DNA of 29,879 nucleotides from Extensimonas sp963708545 (GTDB taxonomy: Bacteria > Pseudomonadota > Gammaproteobacteria > Burkholderiales > Burkholderiaceae_C), in NCBI GenBank assembly GCA_963708545.1, contig CAVPUD010000056.1:1-29879 (forward strand), written 5' to 3'. Every line of letters starts with the position of its first letter. Positions within the stretch are counted from its first letter, which is position 1. The position numbers and the translations under genes were made by a program. Of the stretch, positions 1 through 6,745 are shown in pieces. A model generated the notes under the pieces. The model was given only the letters and a program-made list of their open reading frames with translations, did no database searches and was not told the origin of the DNA.

Positions 1-271
1 TTCATGTTTATGTCCTCTACTTCGTTCAGTTTTCCTGCTCTTGTTCGGCATGTTTGGCTTTTTCCTGCTGCCCGAGCTACCGCAAAACTACCCGCAGGTC
101 ATGCGAAGCGATGGCGCACGCTTCAACCGGCTGTTCCACGGCCTGCTCGAGCGCGGCGTGTATATCGCACCGGCGCTGTACGAAGCCGGCTTCGTGAGCG
201 CGGCGCACAGCGAGGACGACATCGCGCAGACCATCGCCGTGGCCGATGCGGTGTTCGAGTCGCTTCGATAA
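1..271 (+). CDS. hemL: HemL, glutamate-1-semialdehyde 2,1-aminomutase, C-terminal fragment
   Basis: PLP-dependent aminomutase that makes 5-aminolevulinate from glutamate-1-semialdehyde in C5-pathway tetrapyrrole synthesis (cytosolic). Only the last ~75 codons are present. Recognisable family features are GMFGFFLLPELPQNY, followed by FNRLFHGLLERGVYIAP and a FVSAAHSEDDI segment just before the C-terminus; the stop is TAA at 269-271. The frame is open to the window edge, but the first ~45 bases translate to residues (PLLRSVFLLLFG) that do not resemble the conserved segment expected just before GMFGFF, and they are richer in A/T than the rest. Homology therefore begins abruptly near base 47. This may be a bad contig end, a rearrangement or an indel. 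The gene faces purH tail to tail. Identity of the tail is secure; the start is outside the window. Confidence 0.8.
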   Translation, partial: SCLCPLLRSVFLLLFGMFGFFLLPELPQNYPQVMRSDGARFNRLFHGLLERGVYIAPALYEAGFVSAAHSEDDIAQTIAVADAVFESLR

Positions 272-272
272 C

Positions 273-314
273 GATAGCTATAAGCGCTTTATGGACGAGC
301 ACAAAGTGCCAAAA
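273..314 (+). repeat. Interspersed palindromic repeat, copy C1
   Basis: This sits directly after the hemL stop and contains ATAGCTATAAGCGCTTTATG. That closely matches the reverse complement of the copy at 10261-10318 (ATAGCTATTGGCGCTTTATG) and is related to copies at 2017-2069, 6761-6819 and 21297-21355. The common pattern is AGCT, then a GCGCTT arm, then a spacer and a complementary GC-arm, ending in a CAAAA/TTTGA tract. No protein is encoded. It may act as a 3'-end structure for hemL. Confidence 0.6.
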
Positions 315-369
315 ACGCCCTGAATCCACCGGCGCCTTCATGCGCCGGCCTACGCCGGCCCAGTGCAGC

Positions 370-402
370 GGCTCAATGCCGACTCAATGCCGGCTCAATG
401 CC
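370..402 (+). repeat. 11-bp tandem repeat, three units, over the purH stop codon
   Basis: Three consecutive 11-mers are visible: GGCTCAATGCC (370-380), GACTCAATGCC (381-391) and GGCTCAATGCC (392-402), followed by a partial GGAAATGCC. The purH stop codon (TGA on the minus strand, 395-397) lies in the first unit met by the ribosome. The repeat therefore looks like a local duplication of the last purH codons plus stop, extended into the 3' flank. The protein end is unaffected. Confidence 0.85.
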
Positions 403-1994
403 GGAAATGCCGCACGCCCGTGAACACCATGGCCACGCCGCGCTCGTTCGCGGCGTCTATCACTTCCTGGTCGCGCATCGAGCCGCCGGGCTGGATCACG
501 CAGCTCGCGCCCGCATCGACCACCACGTCGAGCCCGTCGCGGAACGGAAAGAACGCGTCGCTCGCGACCGCCGTGCCCTGCAGGCTCAGGCCCGCGGCCT
601 GGGCCTTGATGCTGGCGATGCGCGCCGAATCGAGCCGGCTCATCTGCCCCGCGCCCACGCCCATGGTCATGCCGTCCTTGCAAAAGACGATGGCGTTGCT
701 CTTGACGTACTTGGCCACGCTTCCAGGCGAACAACAGGTCTTGCAGTTGCGCGGGCGTGGGCTGCTTTTGCGTGACGACCTTGAGGTCGGCGAGCTGCAG
801 CTCGTGGTTGTCCGCGGTCTGCAGCAGGATGCCGGAGCCCACGCGCTTGGAGTCGATGGCGTTGCGGCCCTGCTCCCACGCGGTGCTGCCACCCGGAGGC
901 AGGGCGATCTGCAGCAGGCGCACGTTCACCTTGGGGCGGAATATCTCCAGCGCCTCGGGCGTGAATTCGGGCGCCATCAGCACCTCGACGAACTGCTTGA
1001 CCACGGCCTCGGCCGCGGCCCTGTCCACCGTGCGGTTGAAGGCGATGATGCCGCCGAAGGCGCTCGTCGGGTCGGTCTGGAAGGCCTTGGTGTAGGCCTC
1101 GTGCGCGTCCTTGCCCACGGCCACGCCGCAGGGGTTGGCGTGCTTGACGATCACGCACGCGGGCTGCGCGAAGCTCTTGACGCACTCCCACGCGGCGTCG
1201 GCGTCGGCGATGTTGTTGTAGCTCAGCTCCTTGCCCTGCAGCTGCCGGCCCGTGACGATGGCGCCGGGCGCCGGGTACAGGTCGCGGTACCAGGCGGCCT
1301 GCTGGTGCGCGTTTTCGCCGTAGCGCAGGTCCTGGATTTTGACGAACTGGCTGTTGGCCTGGTCGGGGAACGGCTTGCGCGCGGGCACGTAGCCGTCAGA
1401 CAGCTTGTCGGGCTCGAACTGCACGCTCGACAAATAGTCGCTGATCGCGCCGTCGTACTGGCTGATGCGGTTGAACGCCGCCACGGCGAGGGCAAAGCGC
1501 AAGTGGTCCGAGAGTCTGCCCTGCGCCTGTAGCTCGGCGAGCACGGCGGCGTACTGGTCGGCCGCGGTGACCACGCCCACGTCTTGCCAGTTCTTGGCGG
1601 CGCTGCGCACCATCGCGGGGCCGCCGATGTCTATGTTTTCGATCGCGTCGGCGAGCGTGCAGCCGGCCTTGGCTACCGTGGCCTCGAAGGGGTAGAGGTT
1701 AACCACGAGCAGGTCTATGGTGTCTATGCCGTGCTGTGCGAGCGCGGCCATGTGCGCGGGCAGGTCGCGGCGCGCGAGCAGGCCGCCGTGCACTTTGGGG
1801 TGCAGGGTCTTGACGCGGCCGTCGAGCATTTCGGGGAATTGCGTGACTTCGGCCACCTCGGTCACGGGCAGGCCTTGCTCGGCGAGCAGCTTGGCGGTGC
1901 CGCCGGTGGACAGCAGGCGCACACCCAGCGCGTGCAGCGCGCGGGCGAATTCGACGATGCCGGTTTTGTCGGAAACGGAGATCAGGGCGTTCAT
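395..1994 (-). pseudogene. purH: PurH, bifunctional AICAR transformylase/IMP cyclohydrolase, frameshifted
   Basis: Catalyses the last two steps of purine synthesis: formylation of AICAR with 10-formyl-THF, then ring closure to IMP. The N-terminal MGS-like cyclohydrolase domain opens with ALISVSDKTGIVEFA and contains LLSTGGTAKLL and GGLLARRD. The transformylase domain contains the catalytic Lys-His in CVIVKHANPCGVA and DPTSAFGGIIAFN. After codon 425 the frame breaks: LLFAWK is followed by nonsense, while the next frame resumes exactly with VAKYVKSNAIVFCKDGMTMG and ends in the typical VRHFRH. One surplus base near 719 (C on the minus strand, in AAGCGTGG) explains this. Without it the protein would be about 532 aa, the family length. 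It is either a real inactivating mutation or a sequencing error; the site is not a homopolymer and has no obvious slippery heptamer. It lies downstream of fis in the dusB-fis-purH order common in betaproteobacteria. Confidence 0.9.
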
Positions 1995-2016
1995 GGGCAG
2001 GTGCGGTTTTTGGAAT

Positions 2017-2069
2017 GAAATCGGCCTCTAGTGCAGACGCATCAAGCGCAAGCAGCTATCATTAAAATA
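2017..2069 (-). repeat. Interspersed palindromic repeat, copy C2, between fis and purH
   Basis: Read on the minus strand this contains AATGATAGCTGCTTGCGCTTG and, further on, CTAGAGGCCGATTTCA, the same architecture as the other four copies. It fills most of the gap between the fis stop and the purH start, so it lies in the mRNA if the three genes are co-transcribed. It could form an RNA hairpin at that junction. Confidence 0.6.
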
Positions 2070-2070
2070 A

Positions 2071-2307
2071 TCATCGGAGCAACTGATGCTCCATGAGTTT
2101 TTTGCGCAGCGTATTGCGGTTGAGCCCCAACCACTCGGCGGCGCGCGACTGGTTGTGGCCGGTGTGCTCCATGACCACTTCGAGCAGCGGTTTCTCGACC
2201 ACGCGCATCAGCATGTCGTACATGCCGTGGGGCGTCTCGCCGTCCAGGTCACGCAAGTAGCTTTGCAGGTTTTCACGCACGCAATCGGCAATCGATGGTT
2301 TGTTCAT
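2071..2307 (-). CDS. fis: Fis family DNA-binding protein
   Basis: Small nucleoid-associated protein (78 aa) that binds and bends DNA as a dimer. The C-terminal helix-turn-helix is clear: LLEVVMEHTGHNQSRAAEWL followed by GLNRNTLRKKL. The N-terminal half (MNKPSIADCVRENLQSYLRD) matches Fis-like proteins. The ATG at 2305-2307 overlaps the dusB stop codon (ATGA), which indicates translational coupling with dusB; that context picks this start over in-frame upstream codons. The dusB-fis pair is conserved across proteobacteria. At 78 aa it is shorter than the enterobacterial protein (98 aa), as is usual in betaproteobacteria. Confidence 0.95.
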   Translation of the reverse strand: MNKPSIADCVRENLQSYLRDLDGETPHGMYDMLMRVVEKPLLEVVMEHTGHNQSRAAEWLGLNRNTLRKKLMEHQLLR

Positions 2308-3359
2308 GCCGCCAGTCCCTCTGAAATCGATGTGTTGGTATGGTTTTGGAAGGCATCGCCGGGCGCGGGCAGGCGATCCATGCGCACGGCCAGCGCGTCC
2401 AGATAGTCTGCCACGGCCCGCCACTGCGTGGCGCAGTCCTGCGCACTGTGGATGACCTGGCGCAAAGCCTCGCCGCCGGGCAGGGTGCGCGTGTACCAGA
2501 CGATGTGCTTGCGCGCGCTGCGCACGCCGGTGTGCTCGCCGTAGAGCTGGTAGTGGTCTTGCAGGTGCGCGAGCAGCAGCGTGCGCAGCTCGGCCACGAG
2601 CGGCGGCGCCAGCTGCTCGCCCGTCGCCAGGTAGTGGTCGATCTCACGGAAGATCCAGGGCCGGCCCTGCGCGGCGCGGCCTATCATGAGTGCGTCGGCG
2701 CCGGTATGGGCGAGCACCGCGCGCGCTTTGGCGGGCGAATCGATATCGCCGTTGGCTACCACGGGGATGCGCACCGCCGCCTTCACCGCGGCGATGGTGT
2801 CGTACTCGGCCGCGCCGCTGTAGCCCTGCTCGCGCGTGCGGCCGTGCACGGTGAGCATTTGCACGCCGGCGCTTTCGGCTGCACGCGCCAGCGCCACCGC
2901 GTTGCGTTGCGCGGCCGACCAGCCGGTGCGCATCTTGAGCGTCACGGGCACGCCCAGCGGCACGCAGGCAGCCACCACGGCCTCGATGATCGCGAGCGCG
3001 AGCGGCTCGTCACGCATGAGCGCGCTGCCGGCCCATTTGTTGCACACCTTCTTGGCCGGGCAGCCCATGTTGATGTCGATGATCTGCGCGCCGCGCTCGA
3101 TGTTGTAGCGCGCCGCGTCGGCCATCATGGCCGCGTCGGTGCCCGCGATCTGCACCGCAATCGGCCCCGGCTCGCCCCTGTGGTCGGCGCGGCGCGAGGT
3201 CTTGAGGCTGTCCCACAGCTCGCGGCGCGAAGTCACCATCTCGCTGACCGCGTAGCCCGCGCCGAAGTGGCGGCACAGCTGGCGAAATGGCCTGTCCGTC
3301 ACCCCCGCCATGGGGGCGACGAACAGGCGGTTGGGAAGGCGGTAGGGGCCGATATGCAT
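2304..3359 (-). CDS. dusB: tRNA dihydrouridine synthase DusB
   Basis: FMN-dependent enzyme that reduces specific uridines in the tRNA D-loop to dihydrouridine. Features in order: N-terminal LFVAPMAGVTDRPFRQLCRH, the catalytic-cysteine region INMGCPAKKVCNKWAGSALM, TLKMRTGW, LTVHGRTREQGYSG, IPVVANGDI, and the FMN phosphate-binding GADALMIGRAAQGRPWIF; a helical tRNA-binding C-domain follows. The ATG at 3357-3359 gives the usual start MHIGPYRLPNRL; an in-frame TTG four codons upstream is less likely. Length (351 aa) is typical. The gene is first in the dusB-fis-purH cluster. Its upstream region is now occupied by nested miniature elements starting about 50 bp before the start codon, so its promoter may partly lie in them. 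Confidence 0.97.
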   Translation of the reverse strand: MHIGPYRLPNRLFVAPMAGVTDRPFRQLCRHFGAGYAVSEMVTSRRELWDSLKTSRRADHRGEPGPIAVQIAGTDAAMMADAARYNIERGAQIIDINMGCPAKKVCNKWAGSALMRDEPLALAIIEAVVAACVPLGVPVTLKMRTGWSAAQRNAVALARAAESAGVQMLTVHGRTREQGYSGAAEYDTIAAVKAAVRIPVVANGDIDSPAKARAVLAHTGADALMIGRAAQGRPWIFREIDHYLATGEQLAPPLVAELRTLLLAHLQDHYQLYGEHTGVRSARKHIVWYTRTLPGGEALRQVIHSAQDCATQWRAVADYLDALAVRMDRLPAPGDAFQNHTNTSISEGLAA

Positions 3360-3411
3360 GGCAGCGCGCAATGGCAGTCGCAGTGACGCAGCAAAAAAAG
3401 AGGCGCGATTG

Positions 3412-3565
3412 TAGGAGCCTTTCGGACCACGACTTACGCAAATCGGGGTTAGGCAAAGCGTTCACCGCATGGCAAAACACCTCGCTGCATCCTTGTTTGC
3501 GTAAGTCCAGCGGACTTTAGACCCGTCGGCTACAGCTGCGCCGCCCAAAGTCCGAAAGGCTCCTA
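3412..3565. mobile_element. TA-flanked miniature inverted-repeat element, family B, copy B1 (interrupted)
   Basis: The element begins TA-GGAGCCTTTCGGAC at 3412 and ends GTCCGAAAGGCTCC-TA at 3565. Its ends are perfect inverted repeats of at least 14 bp, or 17 bp once the inserted family A element is removed. A TA dinucleotide at both outer edges is the target duplication expected of IS630/Tc1-mariner transposition (the family link is inference). After subtracting the 88 bp of family A insertion, B1 is 62 bp, against 163 bp for copy B2 at 5433-5595. It lies between divergent dusB and yqaA and encodes nothing. Its right end is only 14 bp from the yqaA start codon, so it must affect that gene's 5' leader. 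Confidence 0.75.
3428..3510 (+). mobile_element. 83-bp miniature inverted-repeat element, family A, copy A1
   Basis: The termini CACGACTTACGCAAA and TTTGCGTAAGTCCAG contain a perfect 12-bp inverted repeat (GACTTACGCAAA). The element is flanked by a perfect 5-bp direct repeat CGGAC (3423-3427 and 3511-3515), the signature of transposition. The target was the left inverted repeat of element B1, so family A inserted after family B at this site. Copies A2 (18275-18357) and A3 (26902-26986) share nearly the whole sequence. It has no coding capacity; it would need a transposase supplied from elsewhere. Confidence 0.85.
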
Positions 3566-3578
3566 CACTCGCGCCACC

Positions 3579-4061
3579 ATGCAAGCCTGGCTGCAATACC
3601 TGCTCGAACTGCTCGCGCTGCCGCAATACGGCCTGAGCACGGTTTTCCTCGTCTCGTTCGTGTCGGCGACCTTGCTGCCCATGGGCTCGGAGCCTGCGGT
3701 GTTCGGGCTCGTCAAGCTCAATCCCGCGCTGTTCTGGCCCACCATCCTCGTGGCCACGGTGGGCAACACGCTGGGCGGCGCCTTGAACTGGTGGTTGGGC
3801 CTGGGCACGCACAAGGCAGTGGACAAGGTGCGCGGCAGTGCGACCGAACTGCGCGCGCTGGCCTGGCTGCGGCGCTTCGGCCCGCGCGCCTGCCTGCTGA
3901 GCTGGCTGCCCATCGTCGGCGATCCGCTGTGCGCCGTGGCCGGCTGGCTGCGGCTGCCGTTCTGGCCCTGCGTGGCGTACATGGCCGTGGGCAAGCTGCT
4001 GCGCTACCTGGTCATGACCGCGGTGCTGCTGCACCTGCTGCCGCAGCCGTTTCATTGGTAG
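3579..4061 (+). CDS. yqaA: YqaA family membrane protein (DedA/SNARE-associated type)
   Basis: Integral inner-membrane protein of the DedA/VTT-like superfamily; the specific role of the YqaA branch is not known. Visible features are several hydrophobic segments (STVFLVSFVSATLLPMGSEP near residue 20, WPTILVATVGNTLGGALNWWLG near 53, a C-terminal helix VAYMAVGKLLRYLVMTAVLL), the family hallmark GSEP, and LSWLPIVGDPLCAVAGWLR. Length (160 aa) is close to the E. coli YqaA size. The gene begins 14 bp after family B element B1, with no good Shine-Dalgarno visible. Its 3' end overlaps the convergent kinase gene by about 50 bp. Confidence 0.85.
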   Translation: MQAWLQYLLELLALPQYGLSTVFLVSFVSATLLPMGSEPAVFGLVKLNPALFWPTILVATVGNTLGGALNWWLGLGTHKAVDKVRGSATELRALAWLRRFGPRACLLSWLPIVGDPLCAVAGWLRLPFWPCVAYMAVGKLLRYLVMTAVLLHLLPQPFHW

Positions 4062-5916
4062 CCGCGCCCGGCCCGGCCTCCGGCGGCAAGAGCTGCGCCA
4101 GCACGGCATCCCAGTCGATCGGCTGGGTCGTGTCCAAGTGCAGCGTGTGCGCCTCTTCGTGCGCCGACAGCGGCTGCGCCGTGGCCAGCTGCCGCTCCAG
4201 CACCGCGAGCGTGGCTTCGGACGCATCGCCGCCCGCCCGCTGGCGCTGGGTGATGCGCGCGCGCAGCACCTCGGGCGGCGCCTCGAAGGACAAAATGCGC
4301 CAAGGCACGTGCAACTCTGCTGCGAGCGCGATGAAGCGCGCACGCTGGGCGCCGTCCTGCAGCGTGGCATCGACGAGCACCGGGTAGCCCGCCTGCAGCA
4401 CCGCGCGCGCGAGTTCGGCCAGGCGCGCATAGGTGCGCAGGGTGGCCTCGGGCGTGTAGATGCCGCCGGGCACGGCCGCGCTCGAGGCCTCGGGCGCAAG
4501 GCCGAACAGGCGCTTGCGCTCGACATCGGCGCGCACGCGCACCACGCCGCGCGCGACCAAGGCCTGCGACTGCGTGGTCTTGCCGGCCCCGGAAAAGCCA
4601 TGCGCGAGGCCGAGCCAGCTGGGCCCCGGCGCGCTCAAGCGGGCTGCAAGCTGCACGTAGCGCCGCACTTCGCCTGCCGCTTCCTGTTGCGCTTGGGCCT
4701 GTGCCTGGGCCTGCACCTCGCCCGCACACGCGCCCGCCTCGGCGTGCAGCTGCGCGAGCCGCACCCCCGCAACGCGCGCGCGCACCAAGGCGCGATAGAC
4801 GCAGTAGTAGCGCAGCAGCGCCAGCCCCGCGTAGTCGCCCGTGCGCTCGAGCCAGGCGTTGAGAAAGCGCCAGCCCAGGTCGGCGCGGCCGTGCGCGTGC
4901 AAGTCCATGACCAGAAAGGCCACGTCCGCCATCACGTCTGTCCAGCGCAGCGCGGGGTTGAACTCGATCGCGTCGAACAACACCGGCGCGCCCGCCAGCA
5001 GCACCAGGTTGCCCAGATGCAGGTCGCCGTGGCATTCGCGCACCCAGCCTTGCTGCAGGCGCGCCGCGAACACCGGCGCGAGCGCCTCGCCCTGCGCCGC
5101 GCACCACTGCGCGAGCGCCCGCACCGTGGGCGCGAGCGCGGGCAGCGCTGCCGCCACCCGGGTCTGCACGGCTTGCACGCACTCCGCGACGGGCGCGCGC
5201 ACCGCAGCCGCGCTGCCCCAGCCCGAATCCGGCGCGGCCACCGCCGCCGCCGCGTGGAACTGCGCCACGTGCCGCGCCAGCGCGTCGATGTGCGCAGGCA
5301 GCAGGCGCCCTTGCGCAAGCATCGTCGCGAGCAGATCGTGCTGCGCAAAACGCCGCATGTGCACGGCATGCTCCAGCGCCTGCAGGCCGCGGGCGTCGGC
5401 CTCGGCCGCGGGCAGCACACGCAAGCCGCCTAGGAGCCTGTCGGACTTTGGAATCGTCGGCTGCGAATGCGCCGCAGCGGCCCATTTCTTACCGTCTTCT
5501 TGCCCCATAGCACCACTATGGGGCGGCGAATCCGGCAAAAACTGGCCTCGCCGGGGCGCATTCTCGCTTTCGACGCCCAAAGTCCGACAGACTCCTAGCC
5601 CCTGCGCTTCGGATTGCGCATCGTCCTCGACCACCGCCACCACATCGAGGTACAGCTGCGGTGCCGTGCGCCGGTTGATGCGCAGCTCCTCCTCGCAGGC
5701 CGCGCGCCGCAGCGCCGCCGTGCTGAAGTCGAGGAATTCCAGCTTCAGCGGCTTTTTGAACTTGTACACATGCTCGCCCACGAGCAGCAGCCACGAGATA
5801 TGCGTCTGCAGCCGCTCCACGCTGGGCGCCGCGTGGCCAAAGGCCTGCGGCTGGCGCTGCAGGCGCTCGAGCAAGGTCTGGGCTTGCCCAAAGGCATCGG
5901 GGAGATCGCTGGGCAT
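4012..5916 (-). CDS. Fusion of aminoglycoside-phosphotransferase-like domain and P-loop kinase, with in-frame miniature-element insertion
   Basis: Cytosolic two-domain protein. Residues ~1-430 are an APH/choline-kinase-like domain with FKKPLKLEFLDF near 53 and the catalytic loop CHGDLHLGNLVL at 295-306, then a metal-binding LFDAIEFNP. Residues ~435-634 are a zeta-toxin/AAA_33-like P-loop kinase with Walker A GFSGAGKTT (440-448) and a VLVDATLQD segment. The architecture is common in proteobacteria; the substrate is unknown. The ATG at 5914-5916 (MPSDLPDAFGQAQTLLERL) fits the start of the conserved region; longer upstream readings look like non-coding translation. Residues 108-162 derive entirely from family B element B2 and separate the phosphotransferase N-lobe from its next conserved segment (LEHAVHMRRFAQ). 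Removing 165 bp at the duplicated TA rejoins the two flanks in one frame, giving 579 aa. Whether the enlarged protein folds is unknown. Confidence 0.8.
   Translation of the reverse strand: MPSDLPDAFGQAQTLLERLQRQPQAFGHAAPSVERLQTHISWLLLVGEHVYKFKKPLKLEFLDFSTAALRRAACEEELRINRRTAPQLYLDVVAVVEDDAQSEAQGLGVCRTLGVESENAPRRGQFLPDSPPHSGAMGQEDGKKWAAAAHSQPTIPKSDRLLGGLRVLPAAEADARGLQALEHAVHMRRFAQHDLLATMLAQGRLLPAHIDALARHVAQFHAAAAVAAPDSGWGSAAAVRAPVAECVQAVQTRVAAALPALAPTVRALAQWCAAQGEALAPVFAARLQQGWVRECHGDLHLGNLVLLAGAPVLFDAIEFNPALRWTDVMADVAFLVMDLHAHGRADLGWRFLNAWLERTGDYAGLALLRYYCVYRALVRARVAGVRLAQLHAEAGACAGEVQAQAQAQAQQEAAGEVRRYVQLAARLSAPGPSWLGLAHGFSGAGKTTQSQALVARGVVRVRADVERKRLFGLAPEASSAAVPGGIYTPEATLRTYARLAELARAVLQAGYPVLVDATLQDGAQRARFIALAAELHVPWRILSFEAPPEVLRARITQRQRAGGDASEATLAVLERQLATAQPLSAHEEAHTLHLDTTQPIDWDAVLAQLLPPEAGPGAATNETAAAAGAAAPRS
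5431..5597. mobile_element. TA-flanked miniature element, family B, copy B2, inside a coding sequence
   Basis: TA-GGAGCCTGTCGGACTTTGG opens the element and its complement (one mismatch, with GGAGTCTG) closes it before a second TA. Element length is 163 bp plus the 2-bp duplication, 165 bp in total, an exact 55 codons with no stop in the host gene's frame. Inside is a perfect 8-bp hairpin, CCCCATAG-CACCA-CTATGGGG, at 5503-5523. The ends match copy B1 (3412-3565), and both share the inner GTCGGCT segment. No protein of its own. Confidence 0.8.
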
Positions 5917-6196
5917 GGCATGGTCTCGGGCACGGAGGTCGGCGGATTTTTGCATGGGATGGCGCTGCGTCCGCTGCCCGCGCACGGGCATGAACCCAGA
6001 TTGTCCATGAGGCGGTGCTGCGCACCTGCGCGGGCGCTGGCGGACGGCTGCCCTGCCCGCGGCAGCCCGCACCACACCCGCGCCAGATCGGGCTCGTTAG
6101 AATTTGCAACCCTTTGGGTTCGGCGCCTTCCACTCTCAACAACCTTTCAGCCGTCCGAACCCCAAGGCAGACGAACCAAGGCCCCTGCGTGGCGAC

Positions 6197-6745
6197 ATGC
6201 CAACCCTTTCTGTGAGCAACCCTTCGAGCACTCAGCCCCCGCGCCGCCCGCTGCGGCCCGGCGTGGGCTTTTTGCTGCTGCATCCGGCGCATTTCCTCGC
6301 GCTCGGCGCGGGTGCGGGGCTGAGCCGCATTGCGCCGGGCACGGTGGGCACGTTCTGGGCCTGGCTCAGCTACCTCGTGCTGCAGCAGTGGCTGGGCCCG
6401 ATGCAGATCGGCCTGCTGATCGCAGCGGGCGCCGTGCTCGGCTGGTGGGCCTGCACGCTGACGGCGCGACACCTGGGCGTGGCCGACCCGCCCGCCGTGG
6501 TCTGGGACGAGATCGTGGCGTTTTGGCTCGTGCTGTGGCTTGCCAGCCCCATGGGCGGCTGGGGGCAGTTCTGGGCCTTCGTGCTGTTTCGCTTTTTCGA
6601 CGCTGCCAAGCCCGGCCCCGTGGGCTGGGCCGACCGCGTGTGCAAGGGGCTGGGCTGGCGCGGCGGCTTCGGCATTTTGTGGGACGACTTCGTGGCGGCG
6701 TTTTGCACGCTGTTCGTGATCGCGCTCTGGAGGTTTTTTGCATGA
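6197..6745 (+). CDS. pgpA: Phosphatidylglycerophosphatase A
   Basis: Inner-membrane enzyme that dephosphorylates phosphatidylglycerophosphate to phosphatidylglycerol. Family motifs: GLSRIAPGTVGTFWAWLSY, the acidic WDEIVAFWLVLW, and the FRFFDAAKPGPVGWADR signature with its conserved Asp and Lys-Pro; hydrophobic helices surround these, and a last helix ends in FVIALWRFFA. The ATG at 6197 (MPTLSVSNPSS) is preferred over a longer in-frame start at 6104, whose translation does not look like protein; 182 aa is a usual length. The stop overlaps the cinA start (ATGA at 6742-6745), so the two are translationally coupled. In many relatives thiL precedes pgpA; here there is instead a 280-bp gap to the divergent kinase gene. 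Confidence 0.93.
   Translation: MPTLSVSNPSSTQPPRRPLRPGVGFLLLHPAHFLALGAGAGLSRIAPGTVGTFWAWLSYLVLQQWLGPMQIGLLIAAGAVLGWWACTLTARHLGVADPPAVVWDEIVAFWLVLWLASPMGGWGQFWAFVLFRFFDAAKPGPVGWADRVCKGLGWRGGFGILWDDFVAAFCTLFVIALWRFFA

Noticed and set aside
370..402. Tandem repeat considered as a CRISPR fragment
   Set aside because: The units are 11 bp, contiguous and without spacers; there are no cas genes. The same applies to 13041-13080.
4..423. A 139-codon open frame at the left edge
   Set aside because: It overlaps the hemL tail in another frame and is Arg/Ala-rich without motifs. The hemL frame is clearly the coding one.
704..735. Programmed ribosomal frameshifting in purH
   Set aside because: There is no slippery heptamer, stop-proximal signal or downstream structure evident, and purH is not a known frameshift gene. 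Mutation or sequencing error is simpler.
3428..3510. Family A repeat as a simple rho-independent terminator
   Set aside because: It has inverted ends but a long non-complementary body, no T tract, and 5-bp duplications at all three sites. A mobile element explains it better.
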